Shown here piece after piece: positions 49,371 through 58,434 of a stretch of 64,000 nt of DNA. The stretch is from contig JBATNV010000099.1 in the NCBI GenBank assembly GCA_049290495.1, positions 1 through 64,000 of the forward strand. Direction: 5' to 3'. Source of the stretch: SHZI01 sp049290495 (GTDB lineage Bacteria > Pseudomonadota > Gammaproteobacteria > Steroidobacterales > GCA-2729495). The notes under the pieces were generated by a model. It did no database searches and was not told the DNA's origin. It saw only the letters and a program-made list of their open reading frames with translations. Numbering within the stretch: the stretch's first letter is position 1; each line of letters starts with the position of its first letter. The position numbers were made by a program, and so were the translations under genes.

Positions 49371-51629
49371 TTACCAGATCGCATCGAGTATGGAACCCTC
49401 ACGTATCGGTCGTCCAAAAGCAAACTGAAGCTCCCAGAAACCATTGCTGGTACTGCCCAGCGATACTTGAAACGGCCCGACAGGCGTGCGGCCACTCAGG
49501 CTGATTGCGACGCCAAAAATGGTCCCGTCGTTCACATCATCGATTCGGCCCGCTATGTCACCGGCAGTGAGCCGCAACCCACCGTAAAGCGCCTGCCCGA
49601 ACAATCGCTGTATATCGCCAAGTTTGCGGTAATAACTGGTTCCGGATATCCAGTAACTCGTGCCACGCAGTTGCTGACGCTCGAGCCCCGGAAAGCTGTT
49701 GATGCCGCCAATCGCGAACAGGTCGTATGACGGCAGTGTGCCGCTTAGTTCACTACCCCCCGCCGCGAAAACGTAAACGGCATCGCCACGAAATGGAACA
49801 ACTTTCAGTATCAGTCCTTCGGCCTGCCCGTAGGACTGCTCACCGTCCAGCCAGGAACCGGAGGACTTGAGGCGAGCCGTCAGCAGACTGCCCTGGCTTG
49901 GCAAACCGACCACGTCGCGCGTATCCCAGGTCGCCTGCAAAATCACATCAGACTCATGGACAGTCGGCTGCGGGGAAAGTTGCGCGCTGTCACCGGTCTC
50001 AAGGGTCGCCGCATTCCAGCCCTGCTGCAGTCCGATCCGCAACTGCGCGACCGTACCGATATTCAAACCAAAATCGAGCTGCGCAAAAGACTGGCGGAGT
50101 GAGAACTCACCGATCTTGCTACCGTCATCATAGATATCTTCCAGATTCCGGTCGAACTGGACATAGGGCTCGATAAAAAATCTCTGCCGTACTTCCAGTG
50201 GCTGATAGATACCGGTGCGCAGCAGCACATCCTGGCCAAACTGTACGACGTTACGCCACTGGCCGCCGTAGGGGTTCAGCCAGGTGCGGGTGTGTTCGCC
50301 GAGCAGGGCAAAGGAAAAATCGCCACCGGCCGTGAAGCCGAGACCCAGGTCGAACTTCAGGAAATCCGGACCCCAGGATTTTTCAGCCACCTTGAACTCA
50401 ACGGTGGGATAGACCGGCTTATCGACCACCGCGTACTCGACTTTCTGGAAATCGCCGAGTGCATAGATACGGCCGGAATCCGTAGCAACGACTTTGGCAC
50501 TACTTTCCTCGCCAGCCTGCGTAGCAATGATCTCGGCACGGACATATTCAGGATTAACGCGATCCAGACCCGAGATACGCACTCCGGCCACGCGGATCGG
50601 TCGCTCGTAGTCACGATTCAGGCTCGCCCGCCAGGCTACATATTCTGCCTCGGGCAACGCATAACGGGCCAGCTCGGCAGACTTCGACAGGGCTGCCGCA
50701 CGTCCAAGCGGAATCGCATCAGGCACCCGCTCGAAGCTAACCGAACCGATATCGCCCATTGGCACCACGATGCTCACGTCGTTGTCCGTCAGCGTTGCCA
50801 ACTGGGCCCTGCCATTCGCCTCGATCATCACGTCAAGCGAGCGTGCGGCCATCGCCAGGGATGAATCCAGGTCTTCGGGCCTTGGCGGCGGCGTGGCCAG
50901 GGATACGGCAATGATCACGTCGCCGCACATCTCCCTGGCGATATCGACCGGGACGTTGCGCATCTGCCCGCCATCTGCCAACACCCGGTCACCGATGACC
51001 ACCGGCGAAAACGCGCCCGGCACCGCCATACTGGCCCGCATTGAAACGGTCAGATCACCACTGCCCAGAACCACCATGTCACCGGCCATCATGTCGGTCG
51101 CTACAGCGCGAAAAGGAATCGGCAAGTTGTCGAAATCATCCACGTAACGCGCACCGCCCACCAGGTTGCGGAGCAACGCCTCGATTTCCTGCGCCTTGAT
51201 CACGCCACCGGAGCCCCGGATGCGGCCGCCCTTGATACCGAGATCCAGGTTGTTGGTATAGGTCATACCCTGCAATTTTCGGTTGATGGGCATCTGGTCA
51301 CGAACACCTGCCGTCCCGACCGTACGTCGCCAGTCGACCGCCAGTACCCGGCGCTCGATCTCGGCCGGTGGCACACCGGTGGCAAAGGTCGCACCGACCA
51401 GTGCGCCCATACTGGTACCGGCCACGCAGTCGACCGGGATATGCATCTCGTCGAGCACACGCAGGACGCCGATATGTGCCGCACCCTTGGCCCCGCCACC
51501 ACCAAGCACGAGGCCGATTCTCGGCCGCCCAGGAACGTCAGCCGTAACCTCGGCGGCGTGTATCAGCATCACCGGGAGCACCAGGAAGAGGCAAAGAGCT
51601 ATCAGCTTGGCGCTTCTGGCACCGGGCAC
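49371..51629 (-). CDS. PlpD-like patatin phospholipase with outer-membrane barrel (type Vd)
   Basis: Secreted or surface lipase of 752 residues. After a signal peptide (to about residue 26) the patatin domain shows the oxyanion hole GGGGAKGAAH (43-52), nucleophile Ser73 in GTSMG and Asp219 in DGG. A POTRA-like domain covers about 340-410, and the C-terminal 16-strand Omp85-type barrel runs from about 420 to the final aromatic residue of the terminal W. This matches PlpD/FplA type Vd autotransporters. Family phospholipase A1 activity is known; secretion or cleavage of the patatin domain is inferred. Confidence 0.92.
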   Translation of the reverse strand: MPGARSAKLIALCLFLVLPVMLIHAAEVTADVPGRPRIGLVLGGGGAKGAAHIGVLRVLDEMHIPVDCVAGTSMGALVGATFATGVPPAEIERRVLAVDWRRTVGTAGVRDQMPINRKLQGMTYTNNLDLGIKGGRIRGSGGVIKAQEIEALLRNLVGGARYVDDFDNLPIPFRAVATDMMAGDMVVLGSGDLTVSMRASMAVPGAFSPVVIGDRVLADGGQMRNVPVDIAREMCGDVIIAVSLATPPPRPEDLDSSLAMAARSLDVMIEANGRAQLATLTDNDVSIVVPMGDIGSVSFERVPDAIPLGRAAALSKSAELARYALPEAEYVAWRASLNRDYERPIRVAGVRISGLDRVNPEYVRAEIIATQAGEESSAKVVATDSGRIYALGDFQKVEYAVVDKPVYPTVEFKVAEKSWGPDFLKFDLGLGFTAGGDFSFALLGEHTRTWLNPYGGQWRNVVQFGQDVLLRTGIYQPLEVRQRFFIEPYVQFDRNLEDIYDDGSKIGEFSLRQSFAQLDFGLNIGTVAQLRIGLQQGWNAATLETGDSAQLSPQPTVHESDVILQATWDTRDVVGLPSQGSLLTARLKSSGSWLDGEQSYGQAEGLILKVVPFRGDAVYVFAAGGSELSGTLPSYDLFAIGGINSFPGLERQQLRGTSYWISGTSYYRKLGDIQRLFGQALYGGLRLTAGDIAGRIDDVNDGTIFGVAISLSGRTPVGPFQVSLGSTSNGFWELQFAFGRPIREGSILDAIW

Positions 51630-51715
51630 AGGGTTCTCCGGAAAAGGTTGGTCGTGTGCCAGTATAGGGTGGAATCCCGGGCATCCGGGTACCTCGTTCT
51701 TGTCGAGAACATCTC

Positions 51716-52369
51716 ATGACCAACTGCTGTCGCCTCCTTGCCCTCTTACTCCTGTTCGCTGCTCTCAGCGTGCCGGTCCAGGCTGCAGAGCCTGGCGAAT
51801 ACCGCTTCTCGCTCACCCCGCTACTCGGCTACCGGATGGGCGGCGACTTTGAAAACGATGACACAGGCGCAAAGGTTTCACTCGATGATGCCGCTTCAGT
51901 CGGCTTCATCATCAATGCACCGGCGGAAGCGATCGGAGACGATTCGTACACCGAGTGGGAGCTCTACTTCAGCCGACAGTCGGCCGGCATCGACAAGGCA
52001 CCCACCGAGGTTGATCCCTCGCTGGATGTGGACATCAGCTACCTGCTGCTCGGTGGGACCTATGTCGGTCCAGGGAAACTGGTGCGGCCCTTTCTCGCGG
52101 CCGGTATCGGTGCCGCACACCTGAGCCCGGATGGTTCCGGCTATGGTTCAGACACCGTGTTTGCCTTCGGTATCGGTGGCGGCGCACAGATATTTCCCAC
52201 CGCGAAAATCGGCCTGCGCCTCGAAGTACGGGCACTGGGCGCCGTGCTCGACAGCGACAGCGATATCTTCTGCGCCTCCGGGCCGGAGGGCTCAGCCTGT
52301 GCGATCAGGGGCAGTGGCAATCTGTTGTGGCAGTGGGAAGCATTCGCCGGGCTGGTGGCGAGATTCTGA
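51716..52369 (+). CDS. Predicted outer-membrane beta-barrel protein
   Basis: Exported protein of 217 residues with signal peptide (cleavage near VQAAE at about 24). The mature part alternates hydrophobic strands and short turns (EYRFSLTPLLGYRMGGDF, DTVFAFGIGGGAQIF, KIGLRLEVRALGAVL) and ends in GLVARF with a terminal phenylalanine, as expected for an OmpW/OmpX-like eight-stranded barrel. One cysteine pair (FCASGPEGSACAI) sits in a loop. Function is unknown. Confidence 0.75.
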   Translation: MTNCCRLLALLLLFAALSVPVQAAEPGEYRFSLTPLLGYRMGGDFENDDTGAKVSLDDAASVGFIINAPAEAIGDDSYTEWELYFSRQSAGIDKAPTEVDPSLDVDISYLLLGGTYVGPGKLVRPFLAAGIGAAHLSPDGSGYGSDTVFAFGIGGGAQIFPTAKIGLRLEVRALGAVLDSDSDIFCASGPEGSACAIRGSGNLLWQWEAFAGLVARF

Positions 52370-52392
52370 AAGTCGCAGAGCCGGCAATCCGC

Positions 52393-52797
52393 TTAACTAT
52401 CAGCCCCCAGTTCCTTCCAGCGGTTGAAAAAATACACGCTGTTGAAGGCCCACAGACCCATGTTCATGCTCAGTGGTATGTGGAAGACCCAGCCCCAGCG
52501 TCGCCGCGTAAGCACGCCATAGCTGGCTATACCGAAAGCAACGGCATAGACCATTACAAATGGCGCCCAGGCTGGATAGAAGCCAATGCGCGTCATGACG
52601 ACACCGCCGGCGATACCGGCAACGGCTGTCATCAGCCCGCTGTAGCCAAGAAAATATCCCCACTTGTAGGACATCGTGCCCGGCGAACGCGCCAAGAGCT
52701 GGGCATCCTTCTTCTGTGAGAAAAACAGACAGATGGCGAGACAGGCCACCGCCACAATAAACGGTACCGCCACACCCGCTACGATCAGATCATCCAC
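52393..52797 (-). CDS. Hypothetical membrane protein
   Basis: Small integral-membrane protein of 134 residues with four predicted helices (about 5-25, 46-65, 74-98 and 103-122). Between helices one and two lies a short basic loop (FFSQKKDAQLLARSPGTM). No family is recognised. It is 64 bases downstream of nhaD on the same strand. Confidence 0.6.
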   Translation of the reverse strand: MDDLIVAGVAVPFIVAVACLAICLFFSQKKDAQLLARSPGTMSYKWGYFLGYSGLMTAVAGIAGGVVMTRIGFYPAWAPFVMVYAVAFGIASYGVLTRRRWGWVFHIPLSMNMGLWAFNSVYFFNRWKELGADS

Positions 52798-52861
52798 GCT
52801 GTTTCTCCACTACAACCGGGCCATCATCAACCCGTCGGCCGGGTTGCCGCCATGACCAGCG

Positions 52862-54310
52862 TCAAAATGCCGCTGCATTCAGTTCCAGGTGCACCCAGAT
52901 ACTCGCCGCATAGCCGAGCGCAATAGCCCAGGTCCAGCGCAGATGCCCAAAAAACGTATATATGCCGCGGGCCTGCCCCATCAGGGCCACCCCGGCAGCC
53001 GAACCGATCGACAGCAGCGAACCACCGACGCCAGCCGTCAGCGTTACCAGCAACCAGTGACCATGCGACATCTCCGGGTTCATATTGAGCACCGCAAACA
53101 TGATCGGAATGTTGTCCACAACCGCTGACGCGATGCCGACCAGGATATTTGCCGGCAGTGGCCCAAGATCCGTATAGGTTGCATCCGCAAGGAGTTGCAG
53201 GTAACCAAGTGCGCCCAACCCACCGACGCTGATCACCACGCCATAAAAGAACATCAGCGTGTCCCATTCGACGCGCTTCATGCTGATGAAAATATCGAAA
53301 GGCCGGGAGGCTGGCTTGAAACCGACAGGGATCTGCACCTCCAGTGAACCACTTTCACCGCTTCCACCCTGTCCGTTCAACTCCTGCCGACGGAGCACAA
53401 ATCCGTAAATGCTGAGTACCCCCATACCGGTCATCATCCCGAGCGCCGGCGGCAAGTGCAGGAAGTTGTGCACGCTCACGGTCATGGCAATCGTCAGGCC
53501 AAACAATCCGGCCACGATATAACCGCCCGGCTTTACCTTTGCCCTCACCGTGAGCCTGGCCGGCTCTGCATCGGGTACTGCGAAGACCATGATGACGGCC
53601 GGCACCAGCCAGTTCACCAGCGAGGGCACAAACAGCGAAAAGAATTCGCGGAAGGTCACCAGGCCTTTCTGCCAGACCATCAGCGTCGTGATATCACCGA
53701 AGGGACTGAAGGCACCACCGGCATTGGCGGCCACCACGATATTCGCGCAGGCAATGGCGATGAAGCGCGGGTTGCCCGCCCCGACCGAAACCACCACAGC
53801 GCCCATCACGAGCGCTGTGGTCAGGTTATCGAGGATCGGCGACAGGCAAAACGCCAGCACACCGGTGATCCAGAACAGTGCGCGCGGTCGAAAGCCGCGA
53901 CCGATGAGCCAGTCCCTGAGTGCATTGAAGACCCCGCGCTCCTGCAGCGTGTTCACGTAAGTCATCGCCGCCAGCAGAAACAACAGCAGCTCGGCATATT
54001 CCTCAATCTGCATCTTCAGCAGATCTGCTGCGCCCGGTATCCCGGCCTGTGCGTAGGCAATGCCGACCAGGACCCAGATGATCCCGGCCATCACGATCAT
54101 GGCCTTTGATTTACGCAGGTGCGTAAATTCCTCGGCGATCACGGAAGCATAGGCGAGGACGAAGCCAATCAGCGCCAGGATGCCAAATGAGGTACCGAAG
54201 AGGCCGGGCACTGCAACCGCTGCACCAGCTGCGCTCGCCTGGGCTGCAACGGGCAGCCCGAGTGCCGCGATTACGATAGCGGCACGGCAAAACCTGATAA
54301 CAGTCATCAA
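52862..54310 (-). CDS. nhaD: Sodium:proton antiporter NhaD
   Basis: Exchanges Na+ or Li+ for protons across the inner membrane. The 482-residue protein begins with a signal-like helix and has about twelve more. The NhaD/ArsB-type motif NLTTALVMGAVVV...NPRFIAIACANIVVAANAGGAFSPFGDITTLMVW is at about 160-215, and a second VVDNIPIMFAVLNM near 400. NhaD is common in marine and haloalkaliphilic bacteria. Confidence 0.92.
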   Translation of the reverse strand: MMTVIRFCRAAIVIAALGLPVAAQASAAGAAVAVPGLFGTSFGILALIGFVLAYASVIAEEFTHLRKSKAMIVMAGIIWVLVGIAYAQAGIPGAADLLKMQIEEYAELLLFLLAAMTYVNTLQERGVFNALRDWLIGRGFRPRALFWITGVLAFCLSPILDNLTTALVMGAVVVSVGAGNPRFIAIACANIVVAANAGGAFSPFGDITTLMVWQKGLVTFREFFSLFVPSLVNWLVPAVIMVFAVPDAEPARLTVRAKVKPGGYIVAGLFGLTIAMTVSVHNFLHLPPALGMMTGMGVLSIYGFVLRRQELNGQGGSGESGSLEVQIPVGFKPASRPFDIFISMKRVEWDTLMFFYGVVISVGGLGALGYLQLLADATYTDLGPLPANILVGIASAVVDNIPIMFAVLNMNPEMSHGHWLLVTLTAGVGGSLLSIGSAAGVALMGQARGIYTFFGHLRWTWAIALGYAASIWVHLELNAAAF

Positions 54311-54387
54311 TACACTCCGGAACCCGATCGACGCGACAGCCTACCCTATTGAGATAAATCGCTACCACTCAGTCACGGGCAGGCACA

Positions 54388-55614
54388 TCACGATTCAGAT
54401 TCGGCACCATCCAGGACGCGCCGTTCTATAACTGCGGCGCCCACCGCATCGCCCCAGACATTGACACTGGTGCGGAAGCGATCGAGGAGCCAGTCCACAG
54501 CGAGTATCAGGCCAATGCCTTCCAGCGGCAGTCCGACTGCCTTCAGCACGATCACCATCGTCACCAGCCCCGCCTCGGGGATGCCGGCAGCACCGATGCC
54601 GGCAAGCGTCGCCGTGAGCAGCACCATGAGCTGCTGGCCGAAGCTGAGATCCAGCCCAATCGCCTGGGCGATAAACATCGCCGCGACTGCTTCATACATC
54701 GCGGTACCGTTCATGTTGACTGTCGCACCGAGTGGCACCACAAAGCCGGCAACCTTTTCCGACACCCCATTGTGCTTCTCCACACCCTCCATCGTCAGCG
54801 GCAGCGTTGCCGATGACGATGCCGTCGAGAAGGCGGTGAGCAGCGCTGTACCCATGTTGAACATGTAGCGCCACGGATTACGTCTGCCGAAAAACCAGAG
54901 GATCGCGGGCAGCACCACCAGTGCATGCAGGGCGAGCGCAAGCAGCACGGTCGCCATGTACCAGCCCACGCCACCGATCATTTCACCAATATTGCCGGCA
55001 CGGGCAAAACGCCCCGCGACCAGCCCAAAGATACCAATCGGTGCGACCAGCATGAGCAGCATCACCATCTTCATGATGGCCTCGTTCACGCCGCGGAAGA
55101 ACGCGATGACCGGCGCCCCGACTGGCCCCAGCGTGGTCAACACTGCACCGAAGACCAGCGAAAATACGATGACCGGCAGCAGCTCAAGGTTTGCCATTGA
55201 GGCGACGATATTGTCGGAGACCAGCGAGAGCACCAGATCGGACGGCGCAAATTCTTGTTTGGCGGCCACCTTTACCGGCACCGCCAGTTCCCCGATGCTG
55301 ATCCCGTCCCCCGGCCTGATCAGGTTGACCATCAGCAAACCGATGATTACCGCGATGCCGGTTGTGGCGATGAAATAGAGGAGCGCATTACCGCCGAGTC
55401 GGCCCAGCTTGCGTACATCACCGAGACCGGCCACCCCCACAATCATCGATGCCGTGACCAGCGGTACGATCATCATCTTCAGCGCTTTCAGAAACAGCGT
55501 GCCGAGCCACTCCACGCTCGCCATCGCCTCACCGAACAGCGCGACACTGGCAAAAGCCAGCACGATCGCAATCACGATACCGAGCAGGATGAAATTACTG
55601 GTACGTGCGTCCAT
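54388..55614 (-). CDS. Dicarboxylate/amino acid:cation symporter (DAACS)
   Basis: GltP/DctA-family sodium or proton symporter, 408 residues from MDARTSNFILLG, which has GGGGAG seven bases upstream. An ATG 16 codons earlier lacks homology. The hairpin motif ASSSATLPLTMEGVEKHNGVSEKVAGFVVPLGATVNMNGTAMYEAVAAMFIAQ at about 260-310 includes the substrate-binding serines and NMNGT. Probable substrates are glutamate/aspartate or C4-dicarboxylates; sequence alone does not decide. Confidence 0.92.
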   Translation of the reverse strand: MDARTSNFILLGIVIAIVLAFASVALFGEAMASVEWLGTLFLKALKMMIVPLVTASMIVGVAGLGDVRKLGRLGGNALLYFIATTGIAVIIGLLMVNLIRPGDGISIGELAVPVKVAAKQEFAPSDLVLSLVSDNIVASMANLELLPVIVFSLVFGAVLTTLGPVGAPVIAFFRGVNEAIMKMVMLLMLVAPIGIFGLVAGRFARAGNIGEMIGGVGWYMATVLLALALHALVVLPAILWFFGRRNPWRYMFNMGTALLTAFSTASSSATLPLTMEGVEKHNGVSEKVAGFVVPLGATVNMNGTAMYEAVAAMFIAQAIGLDLSFGQQLMVLLTATLAGIGAAGIPEAGLVTMVIVLKAVGLPLEGIGLILAVDWLLDRFRTSVNVWGDAVGAAVIERRVLDGAESES

Positions 55615-55713
55615 CAACTCTCCCCCCATACGAGCCAGGGCGCGTGTCACCAGGACGAGCACACCTCACGCACAGGCGGCTATTTGTGAATGCCAGGACA
55701 TCTGTTGTCAATA

Positions 55714-57225
55714 TCAGCGTCGCGCCAGCCAGACGACACCGATCATTGCCACGCTCAACCAGGCGGAAACCCAGAACAGATCGAGAGACGACATCAGGTA
55801 GGCCTGGTCTGTCAGTGTGCGCATGAGTACTGCGTAACTCTGCAGATCTGTGAAGCCGAACTCATGTAGCGCCTGCGTCGCGTGTTGCATCGCCGGATCC
55901 CAGATACTGGATGTGTCCGCTAACCTGTTCTGGTGCAGCGCTGCGCGCCGATCCCACATGGTCGTGGTGATTGACGCGGCAAAACCACCGGCGGTGATAC
56001 GGGTGAAGTTGATGATGCCCGATGCGGAGGGAATGCGCGCAGGCTCAATGTGCTCAAGCGCAATCGCTACCAGCGCGACGAAGAAGGTGCTCATCGCAAT
56101 GCCCTGCACCAGCATCGGCAGCACGAAATCTCCAAACGACGCCGTGGCCGTCAGCCTCGCGCGCATAAAATAGGACACCGCAAATGCCGCCACCGCCAGC
56201 GTGGCAAACCAGCGCGGATCCGTACGCTCCATGTAGCGCGTCACGAACGGTGTCAGCAGTATGGCGACCACACCACTCGGCGCTACGGCCAATCCGGCCC
56301 AGGTCGCGGTGTATCCGAGGTGCGTCTGCAGCCACAGCGGCAGGATTAGTACGTTGGCAAAGAACACGGCATAGCTCAGGGAAAACGCCAGCGTCGCGAG
56401 CGCAAAGGTACGCCCGCGCAACAGCGACAGATCCACCATCGGGTGATCGTCGGTGAGCTCCCAGATGATCCAGGCGACACAGCCCACCGCTGCGATCACG
56501 GCCAGGACAACGATATGCGGCGACGCGAACCAGTCGGCATCCTTGCCCGTATCGAGCATGACCTGGAGCGCGCCTACCCACACCACCAGCAGACCCAGGC
56601 CCAGCTTGTCGATCGGCAGTTTGCGCCGCTCGGTCTCGCGACCTGCCAGGCCCGTCCAGCACAGGCTTGCCGCCACCACGCCAACCGGGATATTGATCAG
56701 GAAGATCCAGCTCCAGTGATAGTTGTCGGAGATGTAGCCGCCGAGGATCGGACCCATGGCCGGTGCAACCAGCGTGGTGATCGACCAGATGCCCAGCGCC
56801 GTGGTGCGCTTGTGGGCCGGAAAGATCGAGATCAGCAGCGCTTGCGACCCCGGAATCATCGGTCCCGATACTGCGCCCTGCAGCACCCGGAACACGACCA
56901 GCACCGGGAGACTCCAGGCGATGCCGCACAGGAACGATGCCACGGTAAACAGGATTACCGAAACCACAAAGGTACGCACCGCCCCGTAGCGTTGCATCAG
57001 CCAGCCCGTCAGCGGCACCGCGACGCCATTGGACACGGCGAAGGAAGTGATGATCCACGTACCCTGGTCGGTCGTTGCGCCGAGATTGCCGGCGATGGTC
57101 GGCAGGGCCACGTTGGCTATTGAGGTGTCGAGTACCTGCATAAAGGTACCCAGGGCCAGTGCGATCGATGTAATTGCAAGCGGCGCGCCGTGCAGGGGCG
57201 CTGCTGCCGCGCGCTCGCCACTCAT
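55714..57225 (-). CDS. emrB: DHA2-family multidrug MFS transporter (EmrB-like)
   Basis: Inner-membrane drug:proton antiporter of 503 residues with 14 predicted helices. The DHA2 motifs are QVLDTSIANVALPTIAGNLGATTDQGTWIITSFAVSNGVAVPLTGWLMQRYG at the N terminus and the motif C-like LGPILGGYISDN region. It follows emrA by 24 bases and is the last gene of the marR-OMF-emrA-emrB unit. Confidence 0.93.
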   Translation of the reverse strand: MSGERAAAAPLHGAPLAITSIALALGTFMQVLDTSIANVALPTIAGNLGATTDQGTWIITSFAVSNGVAVPLTGWLMQRYGAVRTFVVSVILFTVASFLCGIAWSLPVLVVFRVLQGAVSGPMIPGSQALLISIFPAHKRTTALGIWSITTLVAPAMGPILGGYISDNYHWSWIFLINIPVGVVAASLCWTGLAGRETERRKLPIDKLGLGLLVVWVGALQVMLDTGKDADWFASPHIVVLAVIAAVGCVAWIIWELTDDHPMVDLSLLRGRTFALATLAFSLSYAVFFANVLILPLWLQTHLGYTATWAGLAVAPSGVVAILLTPFVTRYMERTDPRWFATLAVAAFAVSYFMRARLTATASFGDFVLPMLVQGIAMSTFFVALVAIALEHIEPARIPSASGIINFTRITAGGFAASITTTMWDRRAALHQNRLADTSSIWDPAMQHATQALHEFGFTDLQSYAVLMRTLTDQAYLMSSLDLFWVSAWLSVAMIGVVWLARR

Positions 57226-57249
57226 GACCAGGCGCTCATTGGCGGCAAC

Positions 57250-58434
57250 TCACGGACGCGGTGCATTGGCTCTGTTCTGCGACAGGATGCGCGCCACGAT
57301 ACGATCGGCCTGCAGCTTCGCATCACCATCTTCAGCGCGCGTCTCTGTTGCAAGGCTGGCCGACGACATCAGTGGACCGGTCGCATCATGGATATCGATA
57401 CTGACGGCGACCGAGAGTCCCACGCGCAGCGGATGGTCACGCAGCTCTTTGGCATCGAGCACTATGCGTACTGGCAGACGTTGCACGATCTTGATCCAGT
57501 TACCGGAGGCGTTTTGTGCTGGCAGCAGTGCAAACGCCGAGCCGGTTCCGGCGCCCAGCCCCTGGACCTGCCCGTGATAGCTCACGCTGCTGCCGTATAT
57601 GTCAGCGGTGATCGTGGCTGGCTGGCCAACACGCACGCCTTCAAGCTGCCCCTCCTTGAAGTTTGCGTCTATCCATACGCGTTCCAGCGGTACCACGGCC
57701 ATCAGCGGCGTACCGGCTGCAACGTGCTGACCAATCTGTACGGTGCGCTTCGCAACCACGCCGGAAACCGGCGCGATGAGCTGCATATGTGAAAGCGTAA
57801 TCGCCGCATCGTGCACCTTGGCGATCGCTGCCAGGATATCCGGATTAGTGTCAACGGAGGTGCCTTCAACAGCCGCCTGGGCCTGCTTCAGGGCACTGTC
57901 GGTCGCACGCAATGTTGCCTGGGCGGTCGCCACCGCATCGCGCGCGTGACGCAGTTCTTCTGCCGACACCGCGCCACCCTCAGCCGACGCCTCACGATTT
58001 CTATAGTCTTCCTGTGACTGCGCCAGCCGCACACGAGCATCAGCAAGCCTGGCTTCGAATTCATCGACCTTCGAAAATTGTGCGCGTACGCTGCGTACGG
58101 TTTGCGCCAGATCGGCCTCCGCCGCCTGCATCGCGACAGTCGCGCGGGCTGGATCGAGCTCGACCAGCACCTGTCCGCGCTGCACCGATTGCGTGTCGTC
58201 GGCGTGGATCGCGAGCACCGTTGCCGGTTCGCGGCTGGTGATCGCAATCACGTCGGCAGCCACGTAGGCGTCGTCGGTCGTTGCGTAAAATCTGGCGTAC
58301 AGGAACCAGTAGAGACTCCACGCGATCACACCTGTGACAACGACTGCGGCCAGCAGGGTCAACCCGCGTCGTCGCGACGAAGCCCGGCTCTTGCCCGTGG
58401 TGCCGCCCGTATCTGCCGAGCCCGATTCACTCAT
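57250..58434 (-). CDS. emrA: EmrA-like membrane fusion protein
   Basis: Periplasmic adaptor joining EmrB and the outer-membrane factor, 394 residues. One N-terminal membrane helix (about 26-48), lipoyl/barrel-sandwich halves (DVIAITSREPATVLAIHADDTQSVQRGQVLVELD and LIAPVSGVVAKRTVQIGQHV), a long alpha-hairpin between them and a C-terminal beta domain. Its start overlaps the OMF gene stop by eight bases. Confidence 0.93.
   Translation of the reverse strand: MSESGSADTGGTTGKSRASSRRRGLTLLAAVVVTGVIAWSLYWFLYARFYATTDDAYVAADVIAITSREPATVLAIHADDTQSVQRGQVLVELDPARATVAMQAAEADLAQTVRSVRAQFSKVDEFEARLADARVRLAQSQEDYRNREASAEGGAVSAEELRHARDAVATAQATLRATDSALKQAQAAVEGTSVDTNPDILAAIAKVHDAAITLSHMQLIAPVSGVVAKRTVQIGQHVAAGTPLMAVVPLERVWIDANFKEGQLEGVRVGQPATITADIYGSSVSYHGQVQGLGAGTGSAFALLPAQNASGNWIKIVQRLPVRIVLDAKELRDHPLRVGLSVAVSIDIHDATGPLMSSASLATETRAEDGDAKLQADRIVARILSQNRANAPRP

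Noticed and set aside
53456..54109. Histidine-rich plus-strand frame antisense to nhaD
   Set aside because: His/Gln/Arg bias typical of reverse frames over hydrophobic membrane-protein genes.
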